In this document: piece after piece, positions 27,337 through 35,762 of the stretch
Numbering within the stretch: the stretch's first letter is position 1
Layout: each line of letters begins with the position of its first letter
DNA from: Streptomyces fildesensis
GTDB taxonomy: Bacteria; Actinomycetota; Actinomycetes; Streptomycetales; Streptomycetaceae
DNA length: 64,000 bases
Assembly: GCF_016107395.1 (NCBI RefSeq)
Contig: NZ_JAAIKO010000016.1
Coordinates: forward strand, 1 to 64,000
Direction of reading: 5' to 3'
Notes under the pieces: model-generated
Told to the model about the DNA's origin: nothing
The model's input: the letters and a program-made list of their open reading frames with translations, nothing else
Database searches by the model: none
Made by a program: the position numbers and the translations under genes

Positions 27337-28461
27337 TCAGGTGAGGGACTTCATCGACGCCGGGTCGTAGGCCGCCAGCTCTCCGAACCGACCGTCCAGC
27401 ACCTTCGTGGCCCATTGCGGGTCGTTGAGGAGCGCGCGGCCGATGGCGACCATGTCGAACTCCTCGGACTCCATACGGTCGAGGAGGTCGTCGATGCCCT
27501 TGACGGCGGCGCCCTCGCCCTGGAAAGCCTTGTGGAAGTCGCCGTCCAGGCCGACCGACCCGACGGAGATGGTGGGCTTGCCGGTGAGCTTCTTCGTCCA
27601 GCCGGCCAGGTTCAGGTCGGCGCCGTCGAACTCCGGAACCCAGTAGCGCCGTGTGGAGGCGTGGAAGGCGTCCACCCCGGCTTCCGCCAGCGGGGTCAGA
27701 ATCGCCTCCAGCTCCTGCGGGGTCGCGGCGAGGCGCGCGCGGTAGTCCTGCTGCTTCCACTGCGAGTAACGGAAGAGGATGGGGAAGGAGGGGGAGACGG
27801 CGGCGCGGACCGCGGCCGCGATCTCCGCCGCGAACTTCGTACGGGCCACCGGGTCGCCGCCGTACGCGTCGGTGCGGCGGTTGGTGCCTGCCCACAGGAA
27901 CTGGTCGATCAGATAACCGTGCGCGCCGTGCAGCTCGACCCCGTCGAAACCGAGACGCTCGGCGTCGGCAGCCGCCGTCGCGAACGCCTCGACGACGTCG
28001 TCCAGGTCCTGCTGCGTCATCGCCTTGCCGGTGACCTCGGCGCCCTCCGTGCCGATCCCGGAGGGGCCCACCACCGGGGCGTCCGCGTAGGGAGGATCCC
28101 CCGCGTTGCGCACCATGCCGATGTGCCACAACTGCGGCACGATCGCGCCGCCCGCAGCGTGCACGGCGTCGGCGACCTTGGCCCAGCCCGCCAGTTCCGC
28201 CTCACCGTGGAAGCGCGGAACGCGGTCGCTCTGCCCGGCCGACTCATGACCGACATACGTGCCCTCAGTGATGATGAGGCCGACACCCGCGGCGGCGCGA
28301 CGGGCGTAGTACGAGGCCACGTCCTCACCGGGAACACCGCCGGGGGAGAACATCCTGGTCATGGGTGCCATCGCGATCCGGTTCCGGACGGTCAGGCCGT
28401 TGAGCGAGACCGGCCGGGACAGGATCCGGGCCGCGCGGTCGGCAGGGGCGGTGGGGGACAC
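27337..28461 (-). CDS. NADH:flavin oxidoreductase (old yellow enzyme family)
   Basis: A 374-residue FMN enzyme of the OYE family that reduces activated C=C bonds with NAD(P)H. Landmarks: NRIAMAPMTRMFS (flavin/active-site strand), QLWHIGMV, FDGVELHGAHGYLIDQFLW, FRYSQWKQQDY (in the R-x-S phosphate region) and MVAIGRALLNDPQW. The start is the GTG at 28461, preceded by AAGGAG at 6 bases. It is transcribed away from a 334-base non-coding gap. The natural substrate is unknown. Confidence 0.92.
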   Translation of the reverse strand: MSPTAPADRAARILSRPVSLNGLTVRNRIAMAPMTRMFSPGGVPGEDVASYYARRAAAGVGLIITEGTYVGHESAGQSDRVPRFHGEAELAGWAKVADAVHAAGGAIVPQLWHIGMVRNAGDPPYADAPVVGPSGIGTEGAEVTGKAMTQQDLDDVVEAFATAAADAERLGFDGVELHGAHGYLIDQFLWAGTNRRTDAYGGDPVARTKFAAEIAAAVRAAVSPSFPILFRYSQWKQQDYRARLAATPQELEAILTPLAEAGVDAFHASTRRYWVPEFDGADLNLAGWTKKLTGKPTISVGSVGLDGDFHKAFQGEGAAVKGIDDLLDRMESEEFDMVAIGRALLNDPQWATKVLDGRFGELAAYDPASMKSLT

Positions 28462-28795
28462 GAGGGCTCCTTGTGGGAGGAGGAACGGTAAGAACAATGA
28501 GAAGAAGGTGCATAACGGTCGGTATGTGCATATGCATCGAGCTCCCCCCATGGCAACCGATCCGCTCGTCTCGGGATTCCGCCAGCCGCCCATACGTCGT
28601 TGTGATCCTCGATACAGCCAGGTGAGGAGATGCAGGCGGCGGAGTCCCCGGACTGCCCTCAGCCCTGCTGTCCCCGGCGCGGGCGAGCGGTTGCTTCATG
28701 CTGATCGGCGACCTGAGGATTGCCCCGCAACTGTTCGCCGGCACGGGGACTCACCTGGGAAATGAGCCGCAGAGTCCTCTTGATATGGTGCGCCG
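28462..28795. other. Non-coding gap
   Basis: No frame here has coding-type third-position bias. It must hold the promoters of the old-yellow-enzyme gene (left) and the VOC gene (right). An AT-rich GTGCATATGCAT near 28525-28536 is partly palindromic and could be a regulatory site. A TATGGT just upstream of the VOC ATG could be a -10 for a near-leaderless mRNA. Confidence 0.4.
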
Positions 28796-29224
28796 ATGTC
28801 AGCGATCAAGAAGTTCCAAGTCACCTTTGACTGCGCAGAACCTGAGCGCCTCGCTCGCTTCTGGTGTGAGGTGTTGGGGTACGTCGTACCGTCGCCCCCG
28901 GAGGGGTTTGCCACTTGGGATGACTTCAAGCGCTCGCAGCCGCCTGAGCAGCGGGATTCATGGTTCGCCTGCAGTGATCCCTCAGGTGTGGGCCCGCGAC
29001 TCTACTTCCAGCGTGTCCCCGAAGGGAAGGCTGCCAAGAATCGGGTGCATCTTGATGTGCGGGTCGGCACCGGTCTCGTGGGTGACGAGCGCCTCGCCGC
29101 ACTTGAGGCCGAGTGCGCACGGCTGGTCCCGCTCGGCGCGGTACACGTGCAAACGCTGTATGACGGCAATGATTCGTGCATTCCGATGCAGGACATCGAG
29201 GGCAACGAGTTCTGTATCGACTAA
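28796..29224 (+). CDS. VOC (glyoxalase-like) family protein
   Basis: A 142-residue single-domain vicinal-oxygen-chelate protein. FQVTFDCAEPERLARFWCEV opens the first beta-alpha-beta unit, RVHLDVRV the second, and the final IEGNEFCID carries the usual Glu metal ligand. VOC proteins include lyases, dioxygenases and drug-binding proteins; this cannot be resolved here. There is no clear Shine-Dalgarno sequence, and the upstream TATGGT suggests a leaderless or short-leader message. Confidence 0.85.
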   Translation: MSAIKKFQVTFDCAEPERLARFWCEVLGYVVPSPPEGFATWDDFKRSQPPEQRDSWFACSDPSGVGPRLYFQRVPEGKAAKNRVHLDVRVGTGLVGDERLAALEAECARLVPLGAVHVQTLYDGNDSCIPMQDIEGNEFCID

Positions 29225-29597
29225 CCGGCCGCAGGGTGGAGGCCGACGGCGGGCCAGCGATCGCCAGATCTGCCGACGCAGGCTGCGCCGGGCCCACGGG
29301 GCATGACGGCTCAGGCGCCGAAGGTGCGGGGGCCGGTAGTTCGAGGAAGCCATCCAGCAGTGAACGGTCGGCGTCCGGCACCAGGTGGAAGCGGAAGGCG
29401 CCGACACCGTCGAACACGGTCGTGGCCGCCCAGTTGACCAGCTCGAATCTGGCACGCAGGTAGCTGCCTCCCGAAGCGACGACTTCGGCGCCCTCCAGCG
29501 AGATCACCACAAGGTGGGTGGCACCGCATCCGCAGTCCACGGGGCAGCAGTCCAACTCGACCATCCTCAAGGACGGGCAGTCGACGTACTTCGGCAT
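29225..29597 (-). pseudogene. N-terminal fragment of an unknown protein
   Basis: The minus strand from about 29564-29597 leftward encodes about 90 residues with strong G/C third-base bias. They include four early cysteines (LDCCPVDCGCG), then VVISLEGAEVVASGGSYLRA and FDGVGAFRFHLVPDADRSLL. The frame then runs into the end of the VOC gene without a convincing stop, so the C-terminus appears lost. I do not recognise the family. Starts at 29597 or 29564 are possible. Confidence 0.35.
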
Positions 29598-29772
29598 CGA
29601 CTACCCGATCAACAAGTCGGGCGGCTCCGGCGTCCGCATCACGCGGCTGCTGGTGACCCCGCCGGACGAGACGAAGACGGTCACGCTCCAGTGGCCGGGA
29701 GCCGCCACGCTGCCTGTCACGGACGGCAGCGGCTCCCCGGTAAAGGTCGGCGCGGTCGGCAGCGCCGGTCAG
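29554..29772 (+). pseudogene. C-terminal fragment resembling DUF4232 proteins
   Basis: About 73 residues on the plus strand (STILKDGQSTYFGIDYPINK, then SGVRITRLLVTPPDETKTVT and LPVTDGSGSPVKVG) resemble the C-terminal part of secreted DUF4232-type proteins of actinomycetes. There is no start or signal peptide upstream; the segment begins exactly where the opposite-strand fragment begins. This looks like a recombination junction joining two broken genes. Confidence 0.4.
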
Positions 29773-29865
29773 GGCGGCTGGCCCTCGCGCCCCAGGGTCT
29801 GGGATGCGGTCGCCGTCGACCATCCGTTCGCCCGCTGTCCCTCCGCGGCTCAGGCCCACCGACCC

Positions 29866-31941
29866 TCACGCCAGGCAGTGCTCGCGCTGCTCCTTCAATT
29901 CCGTGACGTCCGCGCCCGGCAGGGTCAGCGCGCGGTCGAAGTCGGCCAGTGCGAGGTCCCGTTGGCCCTCGGCCTGGTAGGCGATGCCGCGGTTGAGCAG
30001 CACGTCCGGGTCGTCGCCGACCAGGTCCAGCGTGGCGGTGAGGTCCTGGACGGCAGCTTGGTAGCGGTCCTGCTGGTAGTGGACGACGGCGCGGTTGAGC
30101 AGGGCCGCGGGATAGTCCGGGTCGAGGTCGACGGCCGAGTTGAGCGCTTCGAACGCCTCGGTGAGCGCACCGCGTTGCAGCAGTATCGTGCCGCGCATGC
30201 ACAGCAGTCGCGGTTCTGCGGGCCGCAGTTGGAGGCCGGCTGCCATGTCGGTCTCCGCCGCGTCGAACTCCTCCAGGTCCAGGAGCAGTTCGGCCCGGGC
30301 GAGCCGGGTGTCGACGTCATCCGGCTCCATTTCCAGGACGTAGCCGAAGTCCGCCAGCGCACCGTCGGTGTCGCCGTTCTCGACGCGCGCCGTTCCGCGG
30401 TTGTAGAAGAGCTCGGGGAACGGCGGAGCCAGCTGTACCGCGCGGTCGTAATCGGCCAGGGCGGCGGCGAAGTCGCCGCGCGAGCGGTGGATCCGGGCCC
30501 GCTCGGAGAGGTAGTCGGTGTAATAGGGGTCGAGGTCGACCAGCGTCGAGTAGTCGGCGAACGCCTCGTCCAGCCGGCCGGTGGCCGTCAGCAGTCGGGC
30601 CCGGTTGTACAGCAACTGCGAGCGGTGCAACTGCCACTCGTCGTCGGTCAATTGCGCGTCCAGTCTGGCCAGGCAGGACTCGACGAGTTCCAGTGCGCGC
30701 CCCAGGTTGCCCCGGTGCATCTCCACCAGCGCCAGGCCGTTGTCGTGGAAGACGCTGAAGGTGAGCCGCTCGGCCGGGTCGGGCAGGATGCCGGCGATGG
30801 CGGCGGCGTTGTTCTGCCAGCGCAGCGCCTGGTCGTGGTCACGCGGCCGGAGGAAGCGGGTGTGCAGCATCGCGATCGAGTAGCTGGTCATCATGTGGAC
30901 CTTGGGGTCCGGGTAGCGCTGGAGCAGGTCCAGGTAGAGCTCCATCGACTGGTCCAGCCGGTCGAGCGGGACGCAGGCGTGCGCCGCCTGCTGGGTGAAG
31001 TCCCAGAAGTCGTGCTGCTCGGCGTCCGGGTCCGTGACGGCCCGGCCGCGCAGGCCGAGGTCCACCACCATCGCCGAGAAGCCGACCTCGACGCAGTAGC
31101 GCTGGGCCGCCAGCAGGGCGAGCCGACCGGCGCCCGACGGATCGCTGCCGTGCTCGCGGTGGTAGGCGAGGGCGCCGACCCGGACGCCCCAACCCGGGGA
31201 CGCGTCCTCCAGCTCCTGCGCGCGCCGGTCGTGCAGCCGCGCGCGGTCAGGCTCCGTCTGCTGGTAAGCGAGCAGCTCGTCGGGGTCGCCGCTCGTGCCG
31301 TCGCCGGACACGTAAGCCTCGGCCCATGCGGCCGACCCGGCTTCGCCACGCGGGGTTGCGGTTTCGGGCGGCGGCGCCCCGGCGTCGGTCCGCTCGGTGC
31401 AGCGGTCCAGCACCCGCGCCAGCTCGTCCGGCAGCTCGCCCTCGGCTCCGCGGACCACCACCTGTAGATGCTGCGGGTCGGCGCGGCGTACCAGCAGGGC
31501 GATGAACTCCTGCGTGGTCGGCTCCGCCTCCGCCACCTCGTCGAAGACCAGGCAGGGGGCCGGCTCGCCGCAGGACTGCATCCGGCGGGCGTACTCGAGC
31601 AGGAAGGTGACGATGCCCTGGCTCATGCAGCGGATCATCCCGGCGCCGAAGAACCGGGTGCGCTCCTTGATGGAGGACTCGTTCGCCAGAGTGCGCGGGG
31701 CCGGCCCGATCAGCTCTGCCAATTCGGGTATGCCGTAGAGCAGTTCCACCCGGTGGTGCTCGACCAGTTCGGGCCACCGGCGGACCGCCTCGGGCAGCAC
31801 AGCCTGCAGTACGGTGTCCACTCCGGTGTAGGGGCCGCGCAGCCGCCGGTGGCAGCGGGCCACGACGGCGTGCTCCCCGGTGCCGGGGTACCCGGGCCGC
31901 GCCGCCGGGCTGCCGCCCATGATCCTGCGATGACCGGCCAT
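29866..31941 (-). CDS. Large TPR protein with degenerate ATPase-like N-terminus
   Basis: A 691-residue protein. The N-terminal 190 residues resemble an AAA/STAND module without a P-loop: RGPYTGVDTVL starts it and LVFDEVAEAEPTTQEFIALL (131-150) looks like a Walker B strand. From about residue 420 to the end there are about seven tetratricopeptide repeats (for example DFAAALADYDRAVQLAPPFP). Such TPR arrays bind peptides or scaffold complexes. The ATG at 31941 lies 6 bases after the stop of the membrane HEXXH gene, so the two are one operon. By position its partner is that protein or the 36-residue peptide; this is inference. Confidence 0.85.
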   Translation of the reverse strand: MAGHRRIMGGSPAARPGYPGTGEHAVVARCHRRLRGPYTGVDTVLQAVLPEAVRRWPELVEHHRVELLYGIPELAELIGPAPRTLANESSIKERTRFFGAGMIRCMSQGIVTFLLEYARRMQSCGEPAPCLVFDEVAEAEPTTQEFIALLVRRADPQHLQVVVRGAEGELPDELARVLDRCTERTDAGAPPPETATPRGEAGSAAWAEAYVSGDGTSGDPDELLAYQQTEPDRARLHDRRAQELEDASPGWGVRVGALAYHREHGSDPSGAGRLALLAAQRYCVEVGFSAMVVDLGLRGRAVTDPDAEQHDFWDFTQQAAHACVPLDRLDQSMELYLDLLQRYPDPKVHMMTSYSIAMLHTRFLRPRDHDQALRWQNNAAAIAGILPDPAERLTFSVFHDNGLALVEMHRGNLGRALELVESCLARLDAQLTDDEWQLHRSQLLYNRARLLTATGRLDEAFADYSTLVDLDPYYTDYLSERARIHRSRGDFAAALADYDRAVQLAPPFPELFYNRGTARVENGDTDGALADFGYVLEMEPDDVDTRLARAELLLDLEEFDAAETDMAAGLQLRPAEPRLLCMRGTILLQRGALTEAFEALNSAVDLDPDYPAALLNRAVVHYQQDRYQAAVQDLTATLDLVGDDPDVLLNRGIAYQAEGQRDLALADFDRALTLPGADVTELKEQREHCLA

Positions 31942-31947
31942 GTCAGT

Positions 31948-33174
31948 TCACCCTTCGCTCGGGGAGGTCGTGGACAAGGAGCGGGACGACGGCGCCGAGG
32001 CGGCCCCGTACGAGGCGCGGCGCTTGCGCCGGGAGAGCACGATCAGCGCGACGACCTGGGCCACGTTCATGCCCAGCGACAGCAGGGAGTCCCAGAAGTG
32101 CGGATCGACGTGCCCGGAGCCGATGCCTTGGGCGGCGATGCGGAAGTAGCTGACGGTGACCGGGATACTGGCGAAGACGGTGATGGTGGCCAGCACGCAG
32201 AAGCCGAGCAGGATGAACGGTCCGTAGAAGGTGCCGACCCGGCGGTCCTGTTCGGTCCACTGCTCCTCGTCGGCCTGCCGCTCCGGGCGGCGCAGCAGGC
32301 GCCAGATCCGGTTCTTCAGCAGCGCCTTGGCCGCATCGTGCAGGTCGTAGCAGCGCAGCGCGGTGGCGAAGACATAGTAGAGGTCGGTGCGCAGATAGAG
32401 CTGGAACTGCCAGCCGATCCGCATCACCACGGTGAACGCCAGCGCCAGGCAGACCCGGCCGGTCAGCGGGAAGCTGCCGTCGGCGTGCCGGCCCGCCGCC
32501 GCGATCAGCCCGAGCACTCCCAGCACCACGGCGTCGCAGACCATCCCGGCCAGGAACGGCAGGTAGCGCTTGCGGCGTTGCACGCTCATCAGACCGTTGG
32601 TCTGCGTCTCGGCCACGATGTAGGTGAGCCGGTTGCTCAGTCGCAGTTTGGTCGGCAGGCCCAGGCGCCGTCCGGCGAGAATGTGGAAGCCCTCGTGGGC
32701 GAGCAGCAGCGGGATCTGCCCGAAGGTGATGACGAGTTGGACGGTCAGCAGCGATTTGACGAAGAAGATCTGCGAGGGGGCGGGCCGCAGTTCGCCGTGC
32801 TGAGCGACGGCCACCAGCCAGCCGGCCACGACGGCCAGGTAGCAGAGCCAGGCCACCGGCGAGAAGGCGGCGCGGCCCAGCCGGCGGAAGCGGACTTCGG
32901 TGGCGGGCTCTTCCGGTTCTGCGGCGTCGTCGCGGACGAAGCCCAGGTCGTTGAGCGTGGCCACGAAGTCCTCGACGTCGACCGGCTCGTCGAACGTCCG
33001 CTCGTACCACTCGGCGGCCTCGTCCAGTGGCAGGCCCTCGGAGAGCTGCCGGAGCAACTCGGCGCCGTCGGCGGGGAAGACCGCGTAGGTGCCGGTGTCC
33101 AGCCGACCGACGACGACCCCGTCACCCTCCGGGACATAGCTCAACTCGTAGACCGCAAGGGTGGATCCGCTCAC
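31948..33174 (-). CDS. Membrane HEXXH (M50-like) protein with N-terminal PqqD/RRE-like domain
   Basis: A 408-residue protein. Residues 8-82 have the PqqD-like pattern of RiPP recognition elements (GTYAVFPADGAELLRQLSEG, then DVEDFVATLNDLGFV). Six or so membrane helices follow. HEGFH (160-164) is the zinc HEXXH motif, and LRTDLYYV (about 261-268) supplies a plausible third Asp ligand, as in site-2-type proteases. The C-terminus is basic. The GTG start has GGGGAG upstream. Proteins with this layout cleave or modify a small peptide bound by the N-terminal domain. The likely substrate is the 36-residue product encoded 86 bases upstream. Confidence 0.85.
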   Translation of the reverse strand: MSGSTLAVYELSYVPEGDGVVVGRLDTGTYAVFPADGAELLRQLSEGLPLDEAAEWYERTFDEPVDVEDFVATLNDLGFVRDDAAEPEEPATEVRFRRLGRAAFSPVAWLCYLAVVAGWLVAVAQHGELRPAPSQIFFVKSLLTVQLVITFGQIPLLLAHEGFHILAGRRLGLPTKLRLSNRLTYIVAETQTNGLMSVQRRKRYLPFLAGMVCDAVVLGVLGLIAAAGRHADGSFPLTGRVCLALAFTVVMRIGWQFQLYLRTDLYYVFATALRCYDLHDAAKALLKNRIWRLLRRPERQADEEQWTEQDRRVGTFYGPFILLGFCVLATITVFASIPVTVSYFRIAAQGIGSGHVDPHFWDSLLSLGMNVAQVVALIVLSRRKRRASYGAASAPSSRSLSTTSPSEG

Positions 33175-33207
33175 ATCGCTCCCCAGTATCGGCCGGCACC
33201 CGGCGTA

Positions 33208-33239
33208 CCCGGGCGCACCGGTGATCCGGCGCGCCCGGG
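33208..33239 (-). terminator. Intercistronic hairpin (probable attenuator)
   Basis: A 9-bp perfect stem (CCCGGGCGC / GCGCCCGGG) with a 14-base loop lies between the stop of the 36-residue peptide gene and the start of the HEXXH gene. A leaky terminator at this point is typical of peptide operons, where the precursor is made in excess over its processing enzymes. There is no U-tract. Confidence 0.5.
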
Positions 33240-33259
33240 CTGGATGTACCGCGCTACCG

Positions 33260-33370
33260 TTACGCGTTGGCGCTGTACGGGCACTGACAAGCGGCCGACG
33301 TCAGGCGGATGTCGCCGGTGCGGCGGACGGTGATCTTCTTGGTGGCCTTGAGAGCGGTGGTCGACTTCAT
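33260..33370 (-). CDS. 36-residue candidate precursor peptide
   Basis: This small frame begins with ATG at 33370, preceded by a near-perfect GGGAGGTTCACC ribosome site (GGAGG, 7-base spacing), and ends TAA at 33260. The N-terminal half is basic and Thr/Lys-rich (MKSTTALKATKKITVRR), like a leader. The C-terminus is TSAA followed by CQCPYSANA, like a short core with two Cys in a CxC. Nearly all third bases are G or C, so it looks genuinely coded. It has no membrane segment or Sec signal. It is the first gene of the operon encoding the PqqD-like/HEXXH and TPR proteins. No known RiPP class is recognised. Confidence 0.7.
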   Translation of the reverse strand: MKSTTALKATKKITVRRTGDIRLTSAACQCPYSANA

Positions 33371-33666
33371 GGTGAACCTCCCGGCTTGATGGCTGCCCCG
33401 GCCGGCGGCCGGGCGGGACTCAACATCCCCGGTCGGTTCAGGTGCGTCAAGACATCCGCCGTCAGCTCAGATAGATCAGCAAGTGCCCAATATCCCCCGT
33501 CCATCCATCTGAGCTGCCGCATTCTGCTTCCGGATTCCATGGCGGGAGCACGCGGTGGCCGAGAATATGGCTCAGACCCTACGGGTGCTCCAGCGTTGGG
33601 CCGGGAGCCGGTAATTCGCTGGCTCTGCATGCGCGGCGACCGCAACGCCCCGGGCCGGAAACGCCC
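33371..33666. promoter_or_regulatory. Upstream region of the peptide operon
   Basis: This region is less GC-rich than its neighbours and has no frame with coding bias. On the minus strand TTGACG (33445-33450) and GATGTT (33422-33427) are separated by 17 bases. They would start transcription near 33415, with a leader of about 45 bases before the peptide ATG. The -10 is a weak match, so the promoter is tentative. Confidence 0.35.
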
Positions 33667-33852
33667 TCAGAGAACTCCCCAGGGGTTGGGGTGCGAAGTG
33701 AGGGTGGGGTCCTCGGACCAGATCAGCCGGGCTTCGAGGTCGTCGCCGAGGAGCTCCTTGAGGCGGTCCACCGCCCAGCCGTTCCAGTAGACGGCGGTCG
33801 GGAACACGGGCAGCCGGTACGCCCGCAGCGGCGCCTCGGTCGCGTCAGACAT
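33667..33852 (-). CDS. Small hypothetical protein, 61 aa
   Basis: A soluble 61-residue product containing RLPVFPTAVYWNGWAVDRLK and ending with a proline-containing tail HPNPWGVL. Codon bias supports coding. No family is recognised, and it could be a fragment of a longer protein. Its start (ATG at 33852) has only a weak ribosome site. It precedes the peptide operon on the same strand, but with about 300 bases between. Confidence 0.45.
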   Translation of the reverse strand: MSDATEAPLRAYRLPVFPTAVYWNGWAVDRLKELLGDDLEARLIWSEDPTLTSHPNPWGVL

Positions 33853-33981
33853 CACGGCCCCGTCCACACGGCGCCGAGGCTGGGAGCGCCGGTCGCGAGG
33901 TCCGTCCCGACTGCGGCAGGGCGCGCGCTCGGGCGCTGCCCGCGCGGTTCGGATGGTTGCCAAGCGTGACGAGCTGGGTAT

Positions 33982-34179
33982 TCATCGGCGCCGAAGCCAG
34001 CCGGGCAGGTTGGGGAGCAGGCAGGGAAGCCAGTGCCGCAGTTCCTGCATGACCCGCAGCGCTTGCCGGCGACGGGCGGGAAACTTCGACCACACCGCCG
34101 GAGCGATGACGACCCCGAACAGCAGAAGGACGATCAGGAGCCAGCCGCCCAAGGCGGCGGCGAGCAGGAAGCGAAGCAT
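33982..34179 (-). CDS. Small membrane protein, 65 aa
   Basis: One long hydrophobic helix (LRFLLAAALGGWLLIVLLLF and a few following residues) near the N-terminus is followed by a basic tail ending in RRR. GGAGG stands 5 bases before the ATG at 34179; a second in-frame ATG lies 15 bases further up. The protein is probably a single-pass inner-membrane protein with its tail in the cytoplasm. Function unknown. Confidence 0.55.
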   Translation of the reverse strand: MLRFLLAAALGGWLLIVLLLFGVVIAPAVWSKFPARRRQALRVMQELRHWLPCLLPNLPGWLRRR

Positions 34180-34351
34180 GAGAGCCTCCGAGGCCATGAC
34201 AGAGCCATGGGGCTCTCTCCCGCCGACGGAGGGCCGACCTGCACCGCCGGGCAGCCTCTGAACGCTGCCGTGTTGACGACGATGCAGTGCAAGGGATACT
34301 CCACTCCCGGCGGTTCCCTTCCCACCCGACAAGATCTCTACGCTTCGCTCG

Positions 34352-35536
34352 TCAATCCTGCCGTTTGGGCGTCCGTGGTTTGACGCTCAGCGCCCCCATG
34401 CCGGCTCCCCTTCCACCCCAGTTCTGCCGGAACTGCCCGCTCTCCCAGACGATGAGTGCGAGCAGCACCAGGGCGGCTGTCGCGAGCGCGACGGCGCCGC
34501 TGTTCCAGCGTGCGGCGGGGGCGACGAGTGCCGCGACGGCGAGCGCTGCTGTGAGTCGGGGTCGGGACCAGTTGGCCGCCAGCGTGCGGTGGAAGCAGGC
34601 GAGTCCGACCAGGTAGAGGCAGATCCCGAGCGGTAGGAGCAAGGCCGCGAGGTGGTGGGAGGAGTGGCGGAACTCGTCGATGGCCTTCTCCATTCCGACC
34701 GCCGCGACCGCGATGCCGAGGATGATCAGGTAGTAGGCGTACCCGAAGGAGTAGACGGCGACGCGCGGCCGGCGATCCGCCGGGACGCGTTCCAGCCGTG
34801 CTTCGCTCTCTCGTTCCTCGCGGTCGAAGTAGAGCCACCACATCTCCGCGCTCAGTACCAGCGCCAGGAGGGCACCGACGATGGAGGTGGTCACGTTGGT
34901 CTCTCGCGATGTCGCCGCGCCGACCTCGGCGATCGACTCGCCGAGGACGATGATCACCGCGAGTCCATGGCGCTCCACGAAGTGCCCGGCACCGACTGCG
35001 AACTTGCCGACCCCGGTGACCAGGGGTGTCATCACCTCCATCGCGGCTGCCAGCGTCCAGAGCCACAACCGTGCGTGCGGCGGCACGAACCCGGCGGCCA
35101 GCACCACCAGGGCGCTGGCCAGGTTCAGTGGTCCGACGCGGAGGATGCCGCGGTGCCCTGAGGTGCCGATGAATCCGACCAGGTGGACGGTGACGACCAC
35201 GAGGTAGCTTGCGCCGAAGATCAGCGCCCAGGGCCCCGTTCCGGCGGCTTTCGGTACGACCATCGACATCAGGAAGAACCCCGCCGTCCCGGTCAGGAGG
35301 AGCAGGCGGGGGCCGGTGCGGTCCAGATCGAGCGCGTTGGTCAGCCAGGCGTAGCCGGAGTACATCCACCAGATGATCACCAGGAGCACGGCCACGCGTC
35401 TCAGACTGAGGAGCGTGGGTTCGGCGGCGAGGATGGAGGCGACCTGGGTGATGGTGAAGACGAAGACCAGGTCGAAGAAGAGTTCCAGCGGTCGAACGGC
35501 GTCCGCGGCGTCCGGGACGGCTCTCTCATCGGTCAC
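34352..35536 (-). CDS. Low temperature requirement protein A (LtrA) family
   Basis: A membrane protein of about 394 residues with ten or more helices. The family hallmark RPLELFFDLVFVFTITQVAS opens the protein, and GHFVERHGLAVIIVLGESIA is the second conserved block. LtrA was named from Listeria growth at low temperature; the biochemical role is unknown. I use the GTG at 35536, which puts the first hallmark about 25 residues in, as is usual. A GTG at 35569 would add 11 residues. Confidence 0.88.
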   Translation of the reverse strand: MTDERAVPDAADAVRPLELFFDLVFVFTITQVASILAAEPTLLSLRRVAVLLVIIWWMYSGYAWLTNALDLDRTGPRLLLLTGTAGFFLMSMVVPKAAGTGPWALIFGASYLVVVTVHLVGFIGTSGHRGILRVGPLNLASALVVLAAGFVPPHARLWLWTLAAAMEVMTPLVTGVGKFAVGAGHFVERHGLAVIIVLGESIAEVGAATSRETNVTTSIVGALLALVLSAEMWWLYFDREERESEARLERVPADRRPRVAVYSFGYAYYLIILGIAVAAVGMEKAIDEFRHSSHHLAALLLPLGICLYLVGLACFHRTLAANWSRPRLTAALAVAALVAPAARWNSGAVALATAALVLLALIVWESGQFRQNWGGRGAGMGALSVKPRTPKRQD

Positions 35537-35762
35537 GTTCGCGATTGTCCCAGCACGGCGCCGCAGCACCGGCAGGCCAGATCACAGCCGCGTGTTGTGA
35601 ACGGGACGGTTCAGCTCGGCGGCTGCGGAATGACCGTAGCGTGCGCAACAGGTGCGGTGCTATCGCTGGATTGGGCGAGTGCGCGGTGGGTGCCGTTCAT
35701 GGCCTGCGACAAGAGCGGATGGGTTTACCTGCCGGAAATCGATGTTTGTCAGAATCCGTGAC

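Noticed and set aside
28520..28540. GTGCATATGCAT-type sequence as a firm operator
   Set aside because: The symmetry is short and no adjacent regulator exists; kept only as a remark.
29518..31467. Long plus-strand open frame opposite the TPR gene
   Set aside because: It is the antisense of a clear TPR coding sequence; only its first 85 codons (a DUF4232-like fragment) have independent support.
33367..33645. Minus-strand frame whose TGA overlaps the 36-residue peptide ATG
   Set aside because: Third-base bias is poor (many A/T endings) in this stretch, so it is more likely the leader and promoter of the peptide operon.
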